Source: Limnephilus marmoratus (taxonomy: Eukaryota > Arthropoda > Insecta > Trichoptera > Limnephilidae). Taken from it: a stretch of 64,000 nt of DNA. The notes beneath the pieces are model-generated. The model did no database searches. It was not told where the DNA came from and worked only from the letters and a program-made list of their open reading frames with translations. The DNA lies in assembly GCA_917880885.1 (NCBI GenBank), contig OU862915.1:39006676-39070675 (forward strand), given 5' to 3'. Shown one piece after another: positions 23,181 to 35,479 of the stretch (its first letter is position 1; each line of letters starts with the position of its first letter). The position numbers and the translations under genes are program-made.

Positions 23181-24150
23181 TTTTAATTTTAAATTCTAAT
23201 TCAAATTCTAAAAATAATTAATAAAAAATTCCCAAATTTATAATTATTCCTGGCCGGAAACTGTGGTTGCATAAATGTACAGATATTTGCGGTTAATTTT
23301 TAGATTTAAATAAAAAGTTTGCTGTTTTCTCTTTGTAATACCGTTTAGAGCATATTTTTAACCATGATAGTAAAGGAGACAACGATTTCTATGGCACCTA
23401 TGTGAGTCGTTCCCAAATAACTTAAGCTAAGGGATCAAAAGCAATCGATTTTCAGAACAACAACGTTTCATTTGAAAATTTTGCGGGCAACTTAGTTATA
23501 TCTGTCATAGATAAAATATTTTTAGAGCAACATAATTTCATTAGCGTTGTATTTAGAGACCATTTCTTCGGGACAAGAAAAAAATAAATAAAAATATGCA
23601 GATCGTATAATAAACGATATTATCTCTCTCTACGTTTGAGAACATGCTGCTCAAAATTTAATTTTAAATAATCAGATAGATCCCTGTTGCTCTGATTACA
23701 GATTTCAGATTTCCATTGCATCAAGGTTCTATCTGTTTTCTTTTACATACTTTTTTTTTTGCTAAATGCCTTGTGATTTTTGCACAGAACGTAAGACATT
23801 CAATTACAATACTTTCTTCACATTCACATTTTCAGAAATGCCAAATTGTGATATTTTATTCGGGATTCAAACTTGGAACATCAATATCTCAGCTTCATAA
23901 AATGGCAGATGGAACCTTGGGGTTCAAAGGAAACCATTTGTCAATATCTGGGATCTAGGGTCCGGACGTTCTTGGCAATTCTTAGATAACCTGGGACCGT
24001 AAAGGCTATCTCTCCAATGCCACTTTCAAAGTAAACTTGGGTAAAAAGGTTACATCATATTCCTGCTTAAATAATGCTACATTTTCATTTTAACCCATTC
24101 TGTCGTTTCCTTTCACTTTTGCTACGTACTCGTTAGCTCGAAAATTTTCT
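23181..24150. other. AT-rich sequence, nothing recognised
   Basis: No supported feature. The 80-codon frame at 23716-23958 has no family resemblance. Confidence 0.5.
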
Positions 24151-24159
24151 GTTATTTTT

Positions 24160-24420
24160 TTTACATTAACCGCGTACAGGATTTTACCCTCACTTTGGGG
24201 ATGCTGTGTGGAGATTTTTTTAAGGAAATTAAAGAGAGGAAGTTCTGAAAAGGAAAAAGGTATTCAGAGGTGTGTCAGTGTGTCTAGAAGTGATGGACGT
24301 ACGAATCCATCCCTCCCGCTGCGGTGCAAGACGGTGGACCGGAAGAGACATCTGGAGAGGTCAAAGGGTCTCCCCAAACCGGTCTCTCCCGATCTGGCTG
24401 GCGCCCACGCCGCCAAAACT
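24160..24420 (-). mobile_element. short LINE-derived element, decayed
   Basis: TTTTTACATTAACC, GGGATGCTGTGTGGAG, CCCGCTGCGGTGCAAG and CGGTCTCTCCCGATC are recognisable. The inner hairpin of the tail has decayed. Confidence 0.65.
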
Positions 24421-24536
24421 TGGAAATACGTAACCCGATAAACCCGCATTTGTTTCTACCTACGTGCGAAGAGCAAAACATTAATAGGCTACGCCGATTT
24501 TATAGCTAGTGCGCTTCCACGCCATATCCTCTTTGA

Positions 24537-24962
24537 TTCTTTTTTTTACAGTGACTCCGCACAGGAGTCATCTTAGGGGACGCTGGTCTTTTTAAGGGAC
24601 TGTATGATAGGAAGTTCTGGGAAGGAAAAAGGTATGACGGGTGGGTAGGAATCTGGGGGTCAGTTGTCCAAGAGTGACGGACGAATGAATCCATCCCTCA
24701 ACTGCGGTGCGGTGGATCGATAGAGTCCGGCTGGAGAGGTTAAAAGGCCTCCCTCAACCTGTCTCTCTCGATCTCGCCACGCAGCAGGTGGGTAAACACA
24801 TTCTTCGCCAAGACCTGAACAAACCTCACCCCATGAACCCGGGCACCCCTGCTAAGTCACTAAACGTAGCGAACCACTTGGGTTGACCTATGGCAAAGGT
24901 ATTGTTTTTCCAATAAATGGTTCCCGGGGCGGCGGTACCCATCCCCACCTCCCAAATTGAAT
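24537..24962 (-). mobile_element. short LINE-derived element, both ends present
   Basis: It runs from a T-run through CTCCGCACAGGAG to GGTTCCCGGGGCGGCGGTAC and CCTCCCAAATTGA. That right end corresponds to the 5' start of the intact LINE at 57886 (ATTCAATTTGGTAGGCGGG). Together with 48923-49386 and 53971-54412 it defines the full length of about 430-460 bases. Confidence 0.8.
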
Positions 24963-26090
24963 ACTCTTATAAATACTGCTATAAACAAATACCTAAATTA
25001 TAATTAACTGATGGCTGCCACCTCATGTATAATAAGAACAAATTTGAATTGTATTGATTTTGTATTTTCCCCTAATTCGTTTATTATTTAACCTATGAAG
25101 TAAGTGAATTATATCACCCGGCACTAATGATATTTTTCACTTGTTTTATAGAGATATTATATTCCACATTGTTGGCTTAACAACATTATCCACGACATAA
25201 TGCTATAAATGGGACAAATGTCCCGACGACATAAAATAGTGGGCAAGAAATTTTTGGCAGAACAACTGAAACGAATGGAATATATCAAAAGTGATAAATT
25301 AGGTTTGCCAAAAGTAAAAAATGTTGAATGGAAATAGTAGCCTTTATTTTTCTTAAATTATGTGCTTTGTTTACATGTTCTTGTTTTTCTTAATGAGATG
25401 ATCTGAATAGCCGGGTACTTCCAATCTTAACAAATGGATTGGAATTTGTGCCATTTTTTTTTTCGTGTTCTCCGTAAAACGGTTATACACCAATATATAA
25501 CAGATAAGATTACAAATTATATAGATACTTAGGTACTTTTACTATTTTTTGACGACAAAGGGTAGTTGTTGCTGAATTGTCTGTCAGTGACGTTGAAAAT
25601 GACGATAATAAATGCAGAATCGGTCGCTCTGTTGATTGGCGCGTTCTGAAGTCCTTGCTTTCGGAGCACAAAAATGCATGGGATCTCCCATTAGTATATT
25701 TGTTAGGGACGAATAAATTAACCTATCTCAACATAGATGGATTGAGTATAGTTCTAGAGTATACTTCAAAAAATAATTAAATAAATAAAAAAATTGCAGG
25801 CGGACTTCTAGTGTGTTGAAGTCGAACATTCGTTTTAAAAACAAGGATAGGTACAGGAATGGATACTATGTAGGTATATTCTCTCATGCAGAGGTGCACT
25901 ACGCATAAATCTCTTTTGTACTATTCTATTACTAGTAGTATGGTTCAGATGGGGCCCAAATAATGGAGCTGTATTCCAGAATGCTGCAAACAAGTGTTTC
26001 ATATGTTCTCAGTATTGCAATTTCTTAAGTAAACGATCACGCGTTACGAAGAACAAATCCAAGAATTTTGTTGGCGCGGGATACAATGAC
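24963..26090. other. AT-rich sequence with two short unassigned ORFs
   Basis: A 42-codon frame (25209-25337, + strand, Lys-rich) and a 67-codon frame (25577-25780, + strand) are open. Neither resembles a family I know, and no splice or promoter context supports them. They may be fragments of an old element. Confidence 0.35.
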
Positions 26091-26091
26091 T

Positions 26092-26615
26092 GTAACTAAC
26101 TAGCCATCATGCAATTAACCACAGGGGTAGGCAGAGAGGACGGACCGTCAAACAAGCCTTAGCACACACCCCTTGCTTCATTTTCATTCATACATCGCCG
26201 CATATATTCCCTTCTATTATTCTGACTTTTTAAGTGACTTGACTCAAGTTATTTGGATTAACTCGATCGTGCCATGGCCTTCTCGGGCTTCCCGACTTCT
26301 TCTGCCATTGACATTCGCGTCATGTGTTACTCCTTTTACGTTTATTCGTTCTACATGCTAAATCCATTTAAGAGTTTTTTTCTTAATCTTACTCATGACG
26401 CATACATCCACCTTGCATTATTTGCGCATCTCTTTACCTTTCTCATACAATAATTGATAAAATTAAACCATACGTACGTCTCAGCGAAATCATTTCTACA
26501 TCATTCAATTTGTTTTCATCCTTCCACTGTCAGTTTTATACTACCTCACTACCGTACATCAGAGTAGGTACCAGCCCTCCATTTTGGACTGCCAGCTTCG
26601 CATCTTTGATCAACT
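26092..26615 (-). pseudogene. RTE-type LINE 3' end, decayed
   Basis: In + orientation it starts TAACTAACTAGCC, the reverse complement of the GTTA-rich tail of the element at 41940-42785, and continues GGTAGGCAGAGAGGACGG. It ends in a segment complementary to ATCAAAGATGCGAAGCTGGC. That segment encodes the region equivalent to LSKEAKLAVHSG in the better copy. Stops and shifts prevent any long frame. Confidence 0.65.
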
Positions 26616-26905
26616 TGAGCTGTTTCCCTTACGAAATATATTTTAAACAAAATTTAATGTGAAAACATAATATGTAAATAAATTGAAAAAAATATTTATT
26701 CTAAAGACATGTTCTGACAACCCTGAGTAAAGGGTCGACCAACCACAAATTGCGGAGAAGACACAAAAAGCATAACCTTACAAGCCTTATTAATTAAATG
26801 GATCACTTAATTATACTGTTACTTAAGTTTTTCTTTCACGATGCCAGTTTATATCAAGGCGTACATGAACTACACTACACTTCATAAATATATTTTTATA
26901 TATAA

Positions 26906-27673
26906 CTAGCTGATCCCGGCATGCGTTTCTATGCTATTTAATAAAGAAATTGTTTCTCCCTGAGTGTCCTTTCCCATTCGTCCCGTTCCCGTTCCGCCTC
27001 CCCTTCTTCTCCTGCGTCCTCTTCCCCTCTAGCGTTCCCACTCCGTCACCTCCACTTTCCCTCTCCCCACTCCACTTCCCCCCCTTCCCCGTCCCGCGAA
27101 CCCCCCTCCCGAGTTCCCCTCCCCCCTCCCAGGTCCCCCTCCCCCTTCCCGCGTTCCCCTTCCACCTTCCCCGCCTTCCCTCTTCCCTTTCCCGCTCCCT
27201 CGCCCCGCCAACCCTCATCCCGCGTTCCATATATTCAATCCCAGTACATTCAGTTTTTAAACAGCCCGCGTCCCACCTTTTACAATTTTTATTCAAATTT
27301 CCATTTTTCATGTATATTAAATTTGGTACTTAACATAGGTACCTATTTAAAATATCTAAAATTCTTGATTCGATTCAAACTATTAGGGGAGTACCTACTT
27401 TAAATAAATTTTTCAACTTTTCAAAAATTCAATCCTGATTGAACAATCATTCATTGTTTTGCAAAATGTCATTCTCTAACACGCGAACTGTCAAACGTGC
27501 GATGTTTTCTGTTATTATCTAATTTTCTGCGCAATTTTCTTAATTTTTCTCTCCGTAAGAACCATCCTCGTACTTCAAGGAATATTCTAAAAAAAGAATT
27601 AGCGAAATCGGTTCAGCCGCTCTCGAGATTTGCGCTTACCAACAAATTTAGCGATTCATTTTTATATTATTGA
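26906..27673 (-). mobile_element. non-autonomous Helitron with C-rich core
   Basis: On the minus strand the 5' end reads TCAATAATATAAAAATGAAT (27654-27673) followed by the CTCGAGAGCGGCTGAACCG region common in insect Helitrons. The 3' end reads GCATGCCGGGATCAGCTAG followed by T, so CTAG lies at 26906-26909. About 280 bases inside (26950-27230) are almost pure C/T on the + strand. The open frames of 125 and 127 codons there are composition artefacts. No helicase is encoded. Confidence 0.7.
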
Positions 27674-27828
27674 TACATTTATTTGGACATTTTATCTTAC
27701 AGTAGCACAAGATAATTATGTAAAACAACACGAAACACGATACTTTTAAAATTAAATATAACTATTTAATTAAATGAAGACAATATTAGCGAAACTCAAT
27801 CGAAAATCTGAAGACAGAAAAAGATATT

Positions 27829-27900
27829 GGCTCCACTGGGACTCGAACCTAGGACCCTTTGCTTACATGGCAAGTGCTCTACCAACTGAGTTACGTAACC
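27829..27900 (-). tRNA. tRNA-Thr-like sequence (TGT), probable pseudogene or SINE head
   Basis: 72 bases with a full cloverleaf outline. The acceptor has 6 of 7 pairs counting wobbles. The D arm contains AACTCAGTTGGTAGAGC (A box) and the T arm contains GGTTCGAGTCCC (B box). The anticodon loop is CATGTAA, giving anticodon TGT, but position 33 is A instead of the near-universal U. Single mismatches in the D, anticodon and T stems point to decay or to a tRNA-derived SINE head. Confidence 0.5.
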
Positions 27901-28435
27901 TATTCAAATTCGGTCACTTTTAACTGTATCATGCTTCGACTAAGAACTACCAACATTATCTTCATTTTCTTAACGCACATATTATTGGCTGCTATCTTTC
28001 CCTAGCTCGAAGCAAGTTTTTATAGCGTGACAGAAAAAAACTATTTACGGCTTATTAAGGAAGTATTGCTGAACCCTCGATTAAATCTGCTGGTGAACTC
28101 GCTCAGTGTATTCATATTACCAGCTAACTAGTAGATTTTACACTGAAGGAGTTTACTAGCAGATAGTGAATACGCCGGCTAGTAGCTTGTAAACTCGCAT
28201 AATATAATCGAGGCTTAAGCGACCAACAAGTTATTGGAAAGGGATACTCCCACACAGAAATGCGTGTATCAGTACGCTAAAAAACAGTATTATTTGTCCT
28301 TCATTTTACTATTATCAATGTATTGGAAATCCCACGATTTTCAATCAAAACTTGATGCCTAAATGATACCAGCACCTACAATAATTGTACTATGACCCTC
28401 ACATAAAAGAAGAAATAAATAAATAAATATTATAA
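27901..28435. other. nothing recognised
   Basis: Moderately AT-rich with no supported feature. ATAAATAAATAAATA at the right edge is a simple repeat at the border of the next insertion. Confidence 0.5.
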
Positions 28436-28739
28436 TTTTTTTTTTGCATTAGCTCCACGCAGGAGGCCCGGAAGAAAATAATTTCCCTCTGGGCCTGTGT
28501 CATCTTTGGGAATGCTGTGTAGAAGGCCTTTTCAGGAAAGGAAGGAGAGGAAAATAAAATGATGGTGGGTAGGAATCTGGGGGCCAGTTTGTCCAGGAGT
28601 GACGGAAGTACGAATCCCACTGCGGGGCAAGGCGAAGTTCCGAGAGAGTCAACCAGTTTAACTTCGATCAGTCTCTCCCGATCCAGCCTGCCACGTAGAC
28701 AGGGTGGACGCATCCGCCGCCAATACCCTCATGAGTCCG

Positions 28740-29178
28740 GGAGCAATTTTTCGAAATCATTTGTTCGAATTTCAGTTTTTCGAAAGACCATTTTTTCGAA
28801 AGACTTAATGTTTTGAACAGCAATTGGCCGAAAGACTTAATATAAAAATATTTTTCGAATTTGTTAATCAACTTTTAAAATATATGTTTCACTTGCTTAT
28901 GACTAACGTTATTAGGACTATATTATTATTATGACTAAAGTTAAGTTAGGTTAGGTTAGGTTTGGATAGGTTAGGATAGGTTAAGTTAGGTTAGTTGATA
29001 TTGTCCATCCTATAATAAAATTCTCTTTTACCTACTTATACATACTTATATCAATTCGAAAAACTAGTGTTTCGGCGAATTGATGTTCGAAAAATATGTT
29101 TTCGAAAAATTGCCTTTCGAACAATTGAAATCGAAAAATTGATTTCGAAAAATTGAAATTCGGTCAACTTACCTAGAC
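28740..29178. mobile_element. TTCGAA-rich foldback element
   Basis: Both ends are dense in TTTTTCGAAA and its complement. The left end reads CAATTTTTCGAAATCATTTG. The reverse complement of the right end gives TTTCAATTTTTCGAAATCAA, so the ends can pair. It sits inside a short LINE-derived element with a duplicated CATGAGTCCG. No transposase is encoded. The family is not identified; a MITE is the likeliest reading. Confidence 0.65.
28936..28996 (+). repeat. telomere-like TTAGG repeats
   Basis: AGTTAGGTTAGGTTAGG followed by diverged GGATAGGTTAGG units. TTAGG is the usual insect telomere unit. The tract is short and lies inside the foldback element, so it may simply be part of it. Confidence 0.55.
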
Positions 29179-29353
29179 CCCATGAGTCCGAGCACCCCTG
29201 CTAAATCACCAAACGTAGCGAACCACTAGCGTGACCAATGGCAGAGGTGTTGGTTATCCAATAAATGGTCCCTGGAGCGGTGGTACACATACCATCACCT
29301 AATTGAAATTTCACCAGGCTTCAAATAAAACTGGATCCACATGTTACCTATGT

Positions 29354-29455
29354 ATAGGGTGGCTCAAAACTACCGATATGATTTAAATCTTTCACATGCA
29401 TATTACAATAAGATTCAAAAGAAACGCCAATTTTGTCCCACCCTTTATTTGAAAA
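29354..29455. mobile_element. possible short MITE
   Basis: TAGGGTGGCTCAAAA on the left and TTTTGTCCCACCCTTTA on the right are imperfect inverted ends about 100 bases apart. No clear target duplication was seen. Confidence 0.35.
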
Positions 29456-29779
29456 TATTATGAAAAGTGAAAACCATCCTGACAAAATAACACGCTGGTG
29501 AAATTATTATTTTATGTAGAGTTTAATGAACACGCCAGCTCTGAAACGATGAGATACGAAAATAATGAAATTGGCGCGAAAAAACATATCCCGGAAGTAA
29601 AAATTTGTGACATCAACCGGAAGCGTTTGACTTGAAAAATCGCTCATTCTGTCAGCGTATTTCCGATGATTGAATAACAAAAGAGAATTTGTACGTAATA
29701 GTTTTCAATAATTCGAGAGAAGATTAGGTAACCAAAAAAAAAGGTTAAAATTTCTTTTGACGCAATTTTTTTGAACAGT

Positions 29780-30005
29780 CCTAAGATCCTTTTTTTTTAA
29801 TACTAACTCAATACGTGAGGCCCTGAGGAAAATAATTTCCCTCAAATAATATCGTCTTTAGGGATACTGTGTGGTGGGTATTTTTGAAGAAAGGAAGGAG
29901 TGAATCTAGGTCTTGAAGAGACCCGTGTTGTGGGGGGGGGGAACACAAAGATTGGCAAATCGTTTCACAGACGAGTCGCAGAGGCGACCTGTTCTCATGT
30001 GACAA
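29780..30005 (-). pseudogene. LINE C-terminus and tail fragment
   Basis: On the minus strand this reads the last ~50 codons of an endonuclease-RT ORF like that at 58451-61396, then the TATTTGAGGG/CCTCAGGGCC tail. A 9-10 base C-run and frame slips break it. The tail ends in an A-run at about 29790. It is a 5'-truncated, decayed insertion of the same LINE family. Confidence 0.7.
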
Positions 30006-32840
30006 ATGTCAACCAAATTGTTAAATTTCCTCTTCAAATTGCAGACTCCTGAATATTTTGTGTTTGTTTAACTGGTGTTTATTAAATCGCATAAATCCTA
30101 ATTTAAATTTTCGCGAATATTTGCTTGAGATGTCTTACCTTTGTGTTATTACCGCTTCACAATTAAAGTCTATAAATGAAACATTTCTGAACGCAGCCGT
30201 ATAGTAAAAACTGTTTTAGAAAGATTACACAATAAGCTTTCGAATTATTGTATTACAAATAAATATTAACATTTGTAAATATTAAAATTTAGAATGCAAG
30301 CATTAAAAAAAATGTAAAAATGACTCACGTGATATTTTTATATGAAAACGGTACTAAAATCACAGATTATGTAAACAACAATACTTATTCTATTGTATAA
30401 ATGTTTAAAAAACACTTTTGTCACCTCACTTTTTTATCATTTCATATGAAGTATTTAATAAAAATTAACAATGTCGAGCGGGGTCAAGCCGCCGGTTCAA
30501 AATTTGGCGGGAAAAATTATGTGTCAGATTACGCGAATGACAGAACATTCTTGTTATGTATTTCTATGGACAACTTGAACTGGGATGTACAGCTTGTTCC
30601 ACTATCGACCTTTTACTTTTTGTTTTAGGGATGTCACTAAAAGAATCACGGAGTTATAACGGCCTTCTATGGAGACACACGCGTTGACGTATGAACACGC
30701 TTGTTGTACTTGACTGCTGTCGTATTTCTAACGCATATATCTGGTTAAGTTGTTGACCGGAGCAAATAGTATTAAAATTAAAAATAAATAATCAATCACA
30801 AACACAATTGGGTATTCCTCTCACCGTTAATTCTATTAACTGGGTTGTCTGTGCAGTCAGCAACCATTCGAAAAATCAAAAATCTGATTCCGTCGCCTCG
30901 CTTCGAAAGCTTAATATCTTGGGAATCAAATATGATCCTTGCGGACCAACAAAAGATTAAAAACAATGCTTCTTGCGATTTTTAGACTGCTAAATAATGC
31001 ACTTTCCTTTTAATAAATGTTTTCGTAATTTTTGAAACCCATAATTTTGGTTTCGATGCTATTTTTATCATCCACACGCCCTATCTAGACTTTGTTGGTC
31101 GATGCCTCAGTATGATGTGAGATATTGACTTTAGATCATAGGGGATGCGGAGCATATTATTTTTTTTTCTGTATTAATATCATAACGATTTTATTGCTGA
31201 GCTCTCTTTGGAACCACTATACAATCCACAGCTCATTCCTGACCCTTCAGAACTGATGACGAAACATCAATCACTCAATATTATGTGTTTACCTCCCGAA
31301 ATCATTGAACCTTACGAAAGCATTAAATTTTCACAGACATTTTTAGCAAAATGCACGATTTATCCTCATCATTAAAATTTATGCTAACTGGATTGTTTAA
31401 AACGAAAGGCGTTTCTAATGATTCGAAAATAATGCTTTAGCAAAGCTATCGGTGAGCAAACTAGTATACATATGAACATAGTTTTATCAAACCAGTAACC
31501 ATGCTTAGATTATCAACAATTAAATAGGCATTAATTACTGTGGTATTTAGGATTGTACAAGTAGTTTCAACATCCATCAAAAGACAGTTTGAAAGTGTTT
31601 CAACAGTCGTCAGTTAACCCCTAGGATACGACACACTACAATAGCAGTGCAGTGAAATCATGACTACATCTACAAATGAACTCCAATATGTGGGTGTAGA
31701 GCTAGGTTTTAGAATTTTTTAATGCATTTTGTTCTTGTCCATGAAAGTTCTAAAGCAAAAAAGTTGATATTGAAGAAACCAGTCAACAATTTCAAATATA
31801 ATTTTCAATATTATGTTTGATTTTTAAATATTTAGTGCCTTAGAAGTTAGAAGAATGATGACGATCGTCGTTCGTATCTACTGCACGATCGGATACGGAA
31901 ATAAACGATGATACACGATGAATATCTGGGCTCACTATTGGTTTCTCTGGCTTCATAATTACTAAGGGTATATTCACTGTAAACCTCACGATAACGTAAA
32001 TAAAGTAACTTGTAATCTCGATCTTCATTGGAGTTTTTCCAACACATTTCAAGTAATCTGAATCATCTGAAGATTGAAGAACTTTACAATTACACTTATG
32101 TGAAAAAAATGTTTAATGAAAACATAAATCTAATTATGGCAGCAATTTTGGGTTACACAGGTTTGAATTCATGCTAGAATTTAATAGATTTTGAACATTG
32201 AGTAACGAACAAATTTGAAAGCTTCGACTCAAAAGATATTGCCAACATTGTGATGTTGTGTGATACAAAATTCCTTGAACTTACTTGAATTTGACCTTTT
32301 TGGAAGAGTTTTGAACATTAACATTGCCGGAATTCGTTATTAACGATAAATTCAATGACAAAAGTAAAAAAATATAAAGGAATTTTAAAGATTGGAACAT
32401 TATAAAGTAAAAACGAATTACCTATAACAAATCTCACCAAAATAACAATAAAAATAAATACGCGTTATCGTAGACACCTGAAATAGTGTAATACTTACAA
32501 AAAATGTTTTCTTTTAACACACGAGTATTGCAATAAAATAATCGCAAACGTAGAATCCTAATAAAAGGTTTTTGCTTTCCTACATATAAACAAGTCTTAT
32601 CTACGCGGATGCGATCTGAATTCCGGCGGAAATAGCATCACGTTTCGCACTTCCTGCGAGAAGTTGATTGGCCTATTTCTCTCTGTTTCCGGTGTATTTC
32701 GTTCTTCCGGTATTCCCCAACCACTATAAGTTCTCCCTGGCACGGGAGCCGGCGACACAGATCCAAATTTGACAGACCCAGACGCGGTAATTACACAGAA
32801 ATATATTTTTACACAAATATACTCGTACATACAGCTCACT
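30006..32840. other. AT-rich sequence, nothing recognised
   Basis: Nothing on either strand could be supported as a gene or mobile element. Short frames at 30401-30628 and 31840-32052 have no recognisable domain. Confidence 0.45.
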
Positions 32841-32841
32841 A

Positions 32842-33245
32842 TTTTTTTTTTACATTAGCTCCTCACAGGTAACACAGGAAGGAAAATAATTTCCCGCAGG
32901 GCTTATATCATCTTAGGGGATGCTGTGTGGAGGGTTTTTTTTAAGGAAAGGAAAGAGAAGAAGTTCTGGGAAGGAAATAGGTATGAGAGGTGGGTAGGAA
33001 TATGAGGGTCAGTATTCAATATGAATCCATCCCTCCAAACGCTTTGCCAGGCGATGGGTCGAGAGATTCCGGCTGGAGAGGATAAAAAACCTCCCCCAAC
33101 CAGTCGCTCTCAATCCAGTACACCACGCAACTGGCAGGCAGACGCATTGGCCGCCAAGACCTAGTCAAACCATACCCCGTGAACCCGGGCAGCCCTCCAA
33201 AGTCACCAAACGTACCGAACGTACCCAACGTCGGGGGTACATAAT
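32842..33245 (-). mobile_element. short LINE-derived element, decayed
   Basis: T-run, TTAGCTCCTCACAGG, GGGGATGCTGTGTGGAGGG, CCAGTCGCTCTCAATCC and GTGAACCCGGGCAGCCC are recognisable. Both tail hairpins carry mismatches, consistent with age. Confidence 0.7.
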
Positions 33246-33815
33246 GGGGCACACAAAGAATAAGAAGGTAATATAAAAAAATTACATCAAGTCACCATGT
33301 CTGACTAACTATTGGGTTCACCTGTAAATTTACGATCCACATTTTTCAGATTTTTTTACCTTTAATGTTGCTCTCCTATAATAATATTACATGTAGGTAC
33401 TTTACAGAAAGGTTAGTGTAGGCATAGGCAACCCCGGGATTTTGTACTTAATCTATAATGGCCCTAAACTCCTCGCTATCAACTACCTTTTGAAAAATTC
33501 TATGAAAGCTTAAAAAGTAAATTTAAAAAGGTTTCTTCGTTTTCTATTCACCCAAATACACAAATATTTTTAACCTTTCTTATCCACACACAATACATAA
33601 CTTAACCCAAATATCATGTAAGCTGTACACAAGTATTTCCCTAGATTATAAAAGACCGTCCTTCAAACTGAAGTATTACACTAACCTTAAGAGCACAACC
33701 AATTATTTTTTCGTAGTGATCGAGTGAATCTTATTTGCTAAAGCATTTGTTCAATTATGACATTTGCTAGCTGGTTTTATATGTTTGAATAGCAATTCTA
33801 ACGCTGGAAACCTTT
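33246..33815. other. nothing recognised
   Basis: No supported feature. Confidence 0.45.
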
Positions 33816-33819
33816 TATC

Positions 33820-34150
33820 CTAACTAGCCTTTAGTTCGTATGTATGTGAATTTTCCAAATTTAACCAATGATATCGCCTACCGCTACTATATCTCCTTTG
33901 AAATCCCTGTCTCACTCCCGCCCCACCGTTAGCCCTCCCGTGCGTGTCCTTTCTCCGTTCCCGCCCCCAATCTCCTCACGCATCCCCTTCAATCTCCTCG
34001 CCGTTCCCCTCCCGCATTCCCTCTACAACTTCCCCGCTTTCCCGCCTACCTCGCTCTTCCTCCCGCCAACCCTCCTTTCTCCTTCATTCCCCTCCCCCCA
34101 CCCTTATTCTCCTCCATCCCGCCTGTTTATTTAAAAAAAAAACTATTATT
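33820..34150 (-). mobile_element. probable Helitron fragment with C-rich core
   Basis: AACTAGCC at 33822 followed by a C/T-rich tract (33870-34130, mostly CCCTCCCGC and TTCCCC runs) parallels the Helitron at 26906-27673. The 5' end of the element was not found. The two open frames in the tract arise from its composition. Confidence 0.4.
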
Positions 34151-34905
34151 CCCCACTTCTTATTTTAACCACCGGAACGACAGCGCATTTTAAAACTTTT
34201 TTCTCCATTTGCTCGAGATTTCAAGATCATTTTTAAAATTTATCGCCAACTTTAAAAAATCATACCTTTGAATTTTAACAATGTGACATAAAACATATTA
34301 TAGTGCTATATAGCCAATGAATTAACCTATATTTTATCGTTTATCTCATATTTGTAGGATTTATAAAAAAAATACAAAAAAATTGTAAAGTTTACAACTG
34401 CTCGAATCCTGCGATGTTATTATTTTGAAAATACCGTGAGAGGTACTGATTCGAGTCAACATAGGATAATTTCGATTAATATATATTGTCTATGGTATAC
34501 TTCATAATGAAATGTGTATTATCTGTTGAAAAATTACCTAACTTTAACCGTAAATAGCTGATCTAAGTTTATGCGTAAAATATTTAAAAATTTATTTTTA
34601 TCATCGTTATTAAAATAGTCTACGAAGTTCGGATTTGCAACGTTTATGGTCATAATAGATAAAACATTTCAGTATCTTTGTTTTAAATCCAAAATTACAA
34701 ACGTGGGAGCTACAAAAAAAAAATTTAAACAATATTGATGAATCCAGAGATAATTGCCTTTTTTAACCGAAAAGCAATGGGAGACATTTAAAATTGAGCC
34801 AATATACGGCAATGGCGCTCCAGTGGTTGTATTTAGAGACTTAAGTGTAACTTGGTAACGTATAATATGAAATAATATCTACAAATAATGTCAACAATAA
34901 TATGT
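34151..34905. other. AT-rich sequence, nothing recognised
   Basis: No supported feature. Confidence 0.45.
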
Positions 34906-35022
34906 CCGTCACTCTTGGATACACTGACCCTCAGATTCCTTCCCACCTCTCATACCTCTTTCATTCACAGAACTTCCTCTCCTACCTCGAGGCCTCCTGT
35001 GGGGAGCTAATGTAAAAAAATT
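34905..35022 (+). mobile_element. short LINE-derived element, internally deleted fragment
   Basis: GTCCGTCACTCTTGGATACA, CTCAGATTCCTTCCCACC, AACTTCCTCTCC, then directly GAGGCCTCCTGTGGGGAGC and an A-run. The first half of the tail hairpin is deleted. Confidence 0.65.
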
Positions 35023-35443
35023 TAAATGAATATTTAAAAATGTAGAAAATACTGGTATTTGATTTAAAAAAACTGGCAATATTCATTTAGTTGCCACACT
35101 GAAAAGAATGCGCGTTGAATCGCGCTTCTGAAAGAGAATGCGTTTTCGATGTGAACCGCCGTATCGAGTGTCATTTGAAATGCTTCGTACTTCGTCTTTC
35201 CAAATGTTGCAAAAGGATGCAGACTGTATTAGGTCGCATTTAAATAAATAGTATAATTTTTTTAACAGATTAATTCCGAAACCGATCTCTCGGGCTAAAG
35301 GAGTAATGCAAGTATTTGAAATCAAATTACAAGTAGTTCCCACAAAATAAAAAAATGATATTGGATAGCTTACAATGGTTGGACTACACACAACACAATT
35401 CATATCAGGCATATAGAATACCGTAGGAATTATAATACCATAG
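35023..35443. other. nothing recognised
   Basis: A 109-codon minus-strand frame (35083-35412) shows no domain. It is probably non-coding flank of the LINE that begins at about 35444. Confidence 0.4.
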
Positions 35444-35479
35444 AATTACCGTAGGTATCGTAACATTTGTAAAGATGTT

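Larger units (their letters stand above)
28436..29310 (-). mobile_element. short LINE-derived element interrupted by another insertion
   Basis: The left half (28436-28738) carries the T-run, CTCCACGCAGGAGGCC tail and ATCAGTCTCTCCCGATCC. The right half (29180-29310) carries GAGTCCGAGCACCCCTGC through TGTTGGTTATCCAATAAATGG to AATTGAAAT. CATGAGTCCG occurs on both sides of the 28740-29178 insert, which looks like a target duplication of about ten bases. Confidence 0.75.

Noticed and set aside
26934..27333. Two overlapping open frames of 125-127 codons, Gly/Arg-rich and Pro-rich
   Set aside because: They arise from the one-sided C/T composition of the Helitron core; the antisense frame is equally open and there is no domain.
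31840..32052. Overlapping Arg/Ser-rich minus-strand frames
   Set aside because: A weak resemblance to arginine-rich repeat proteins of some insects was considered, but residues do not align convincingly.
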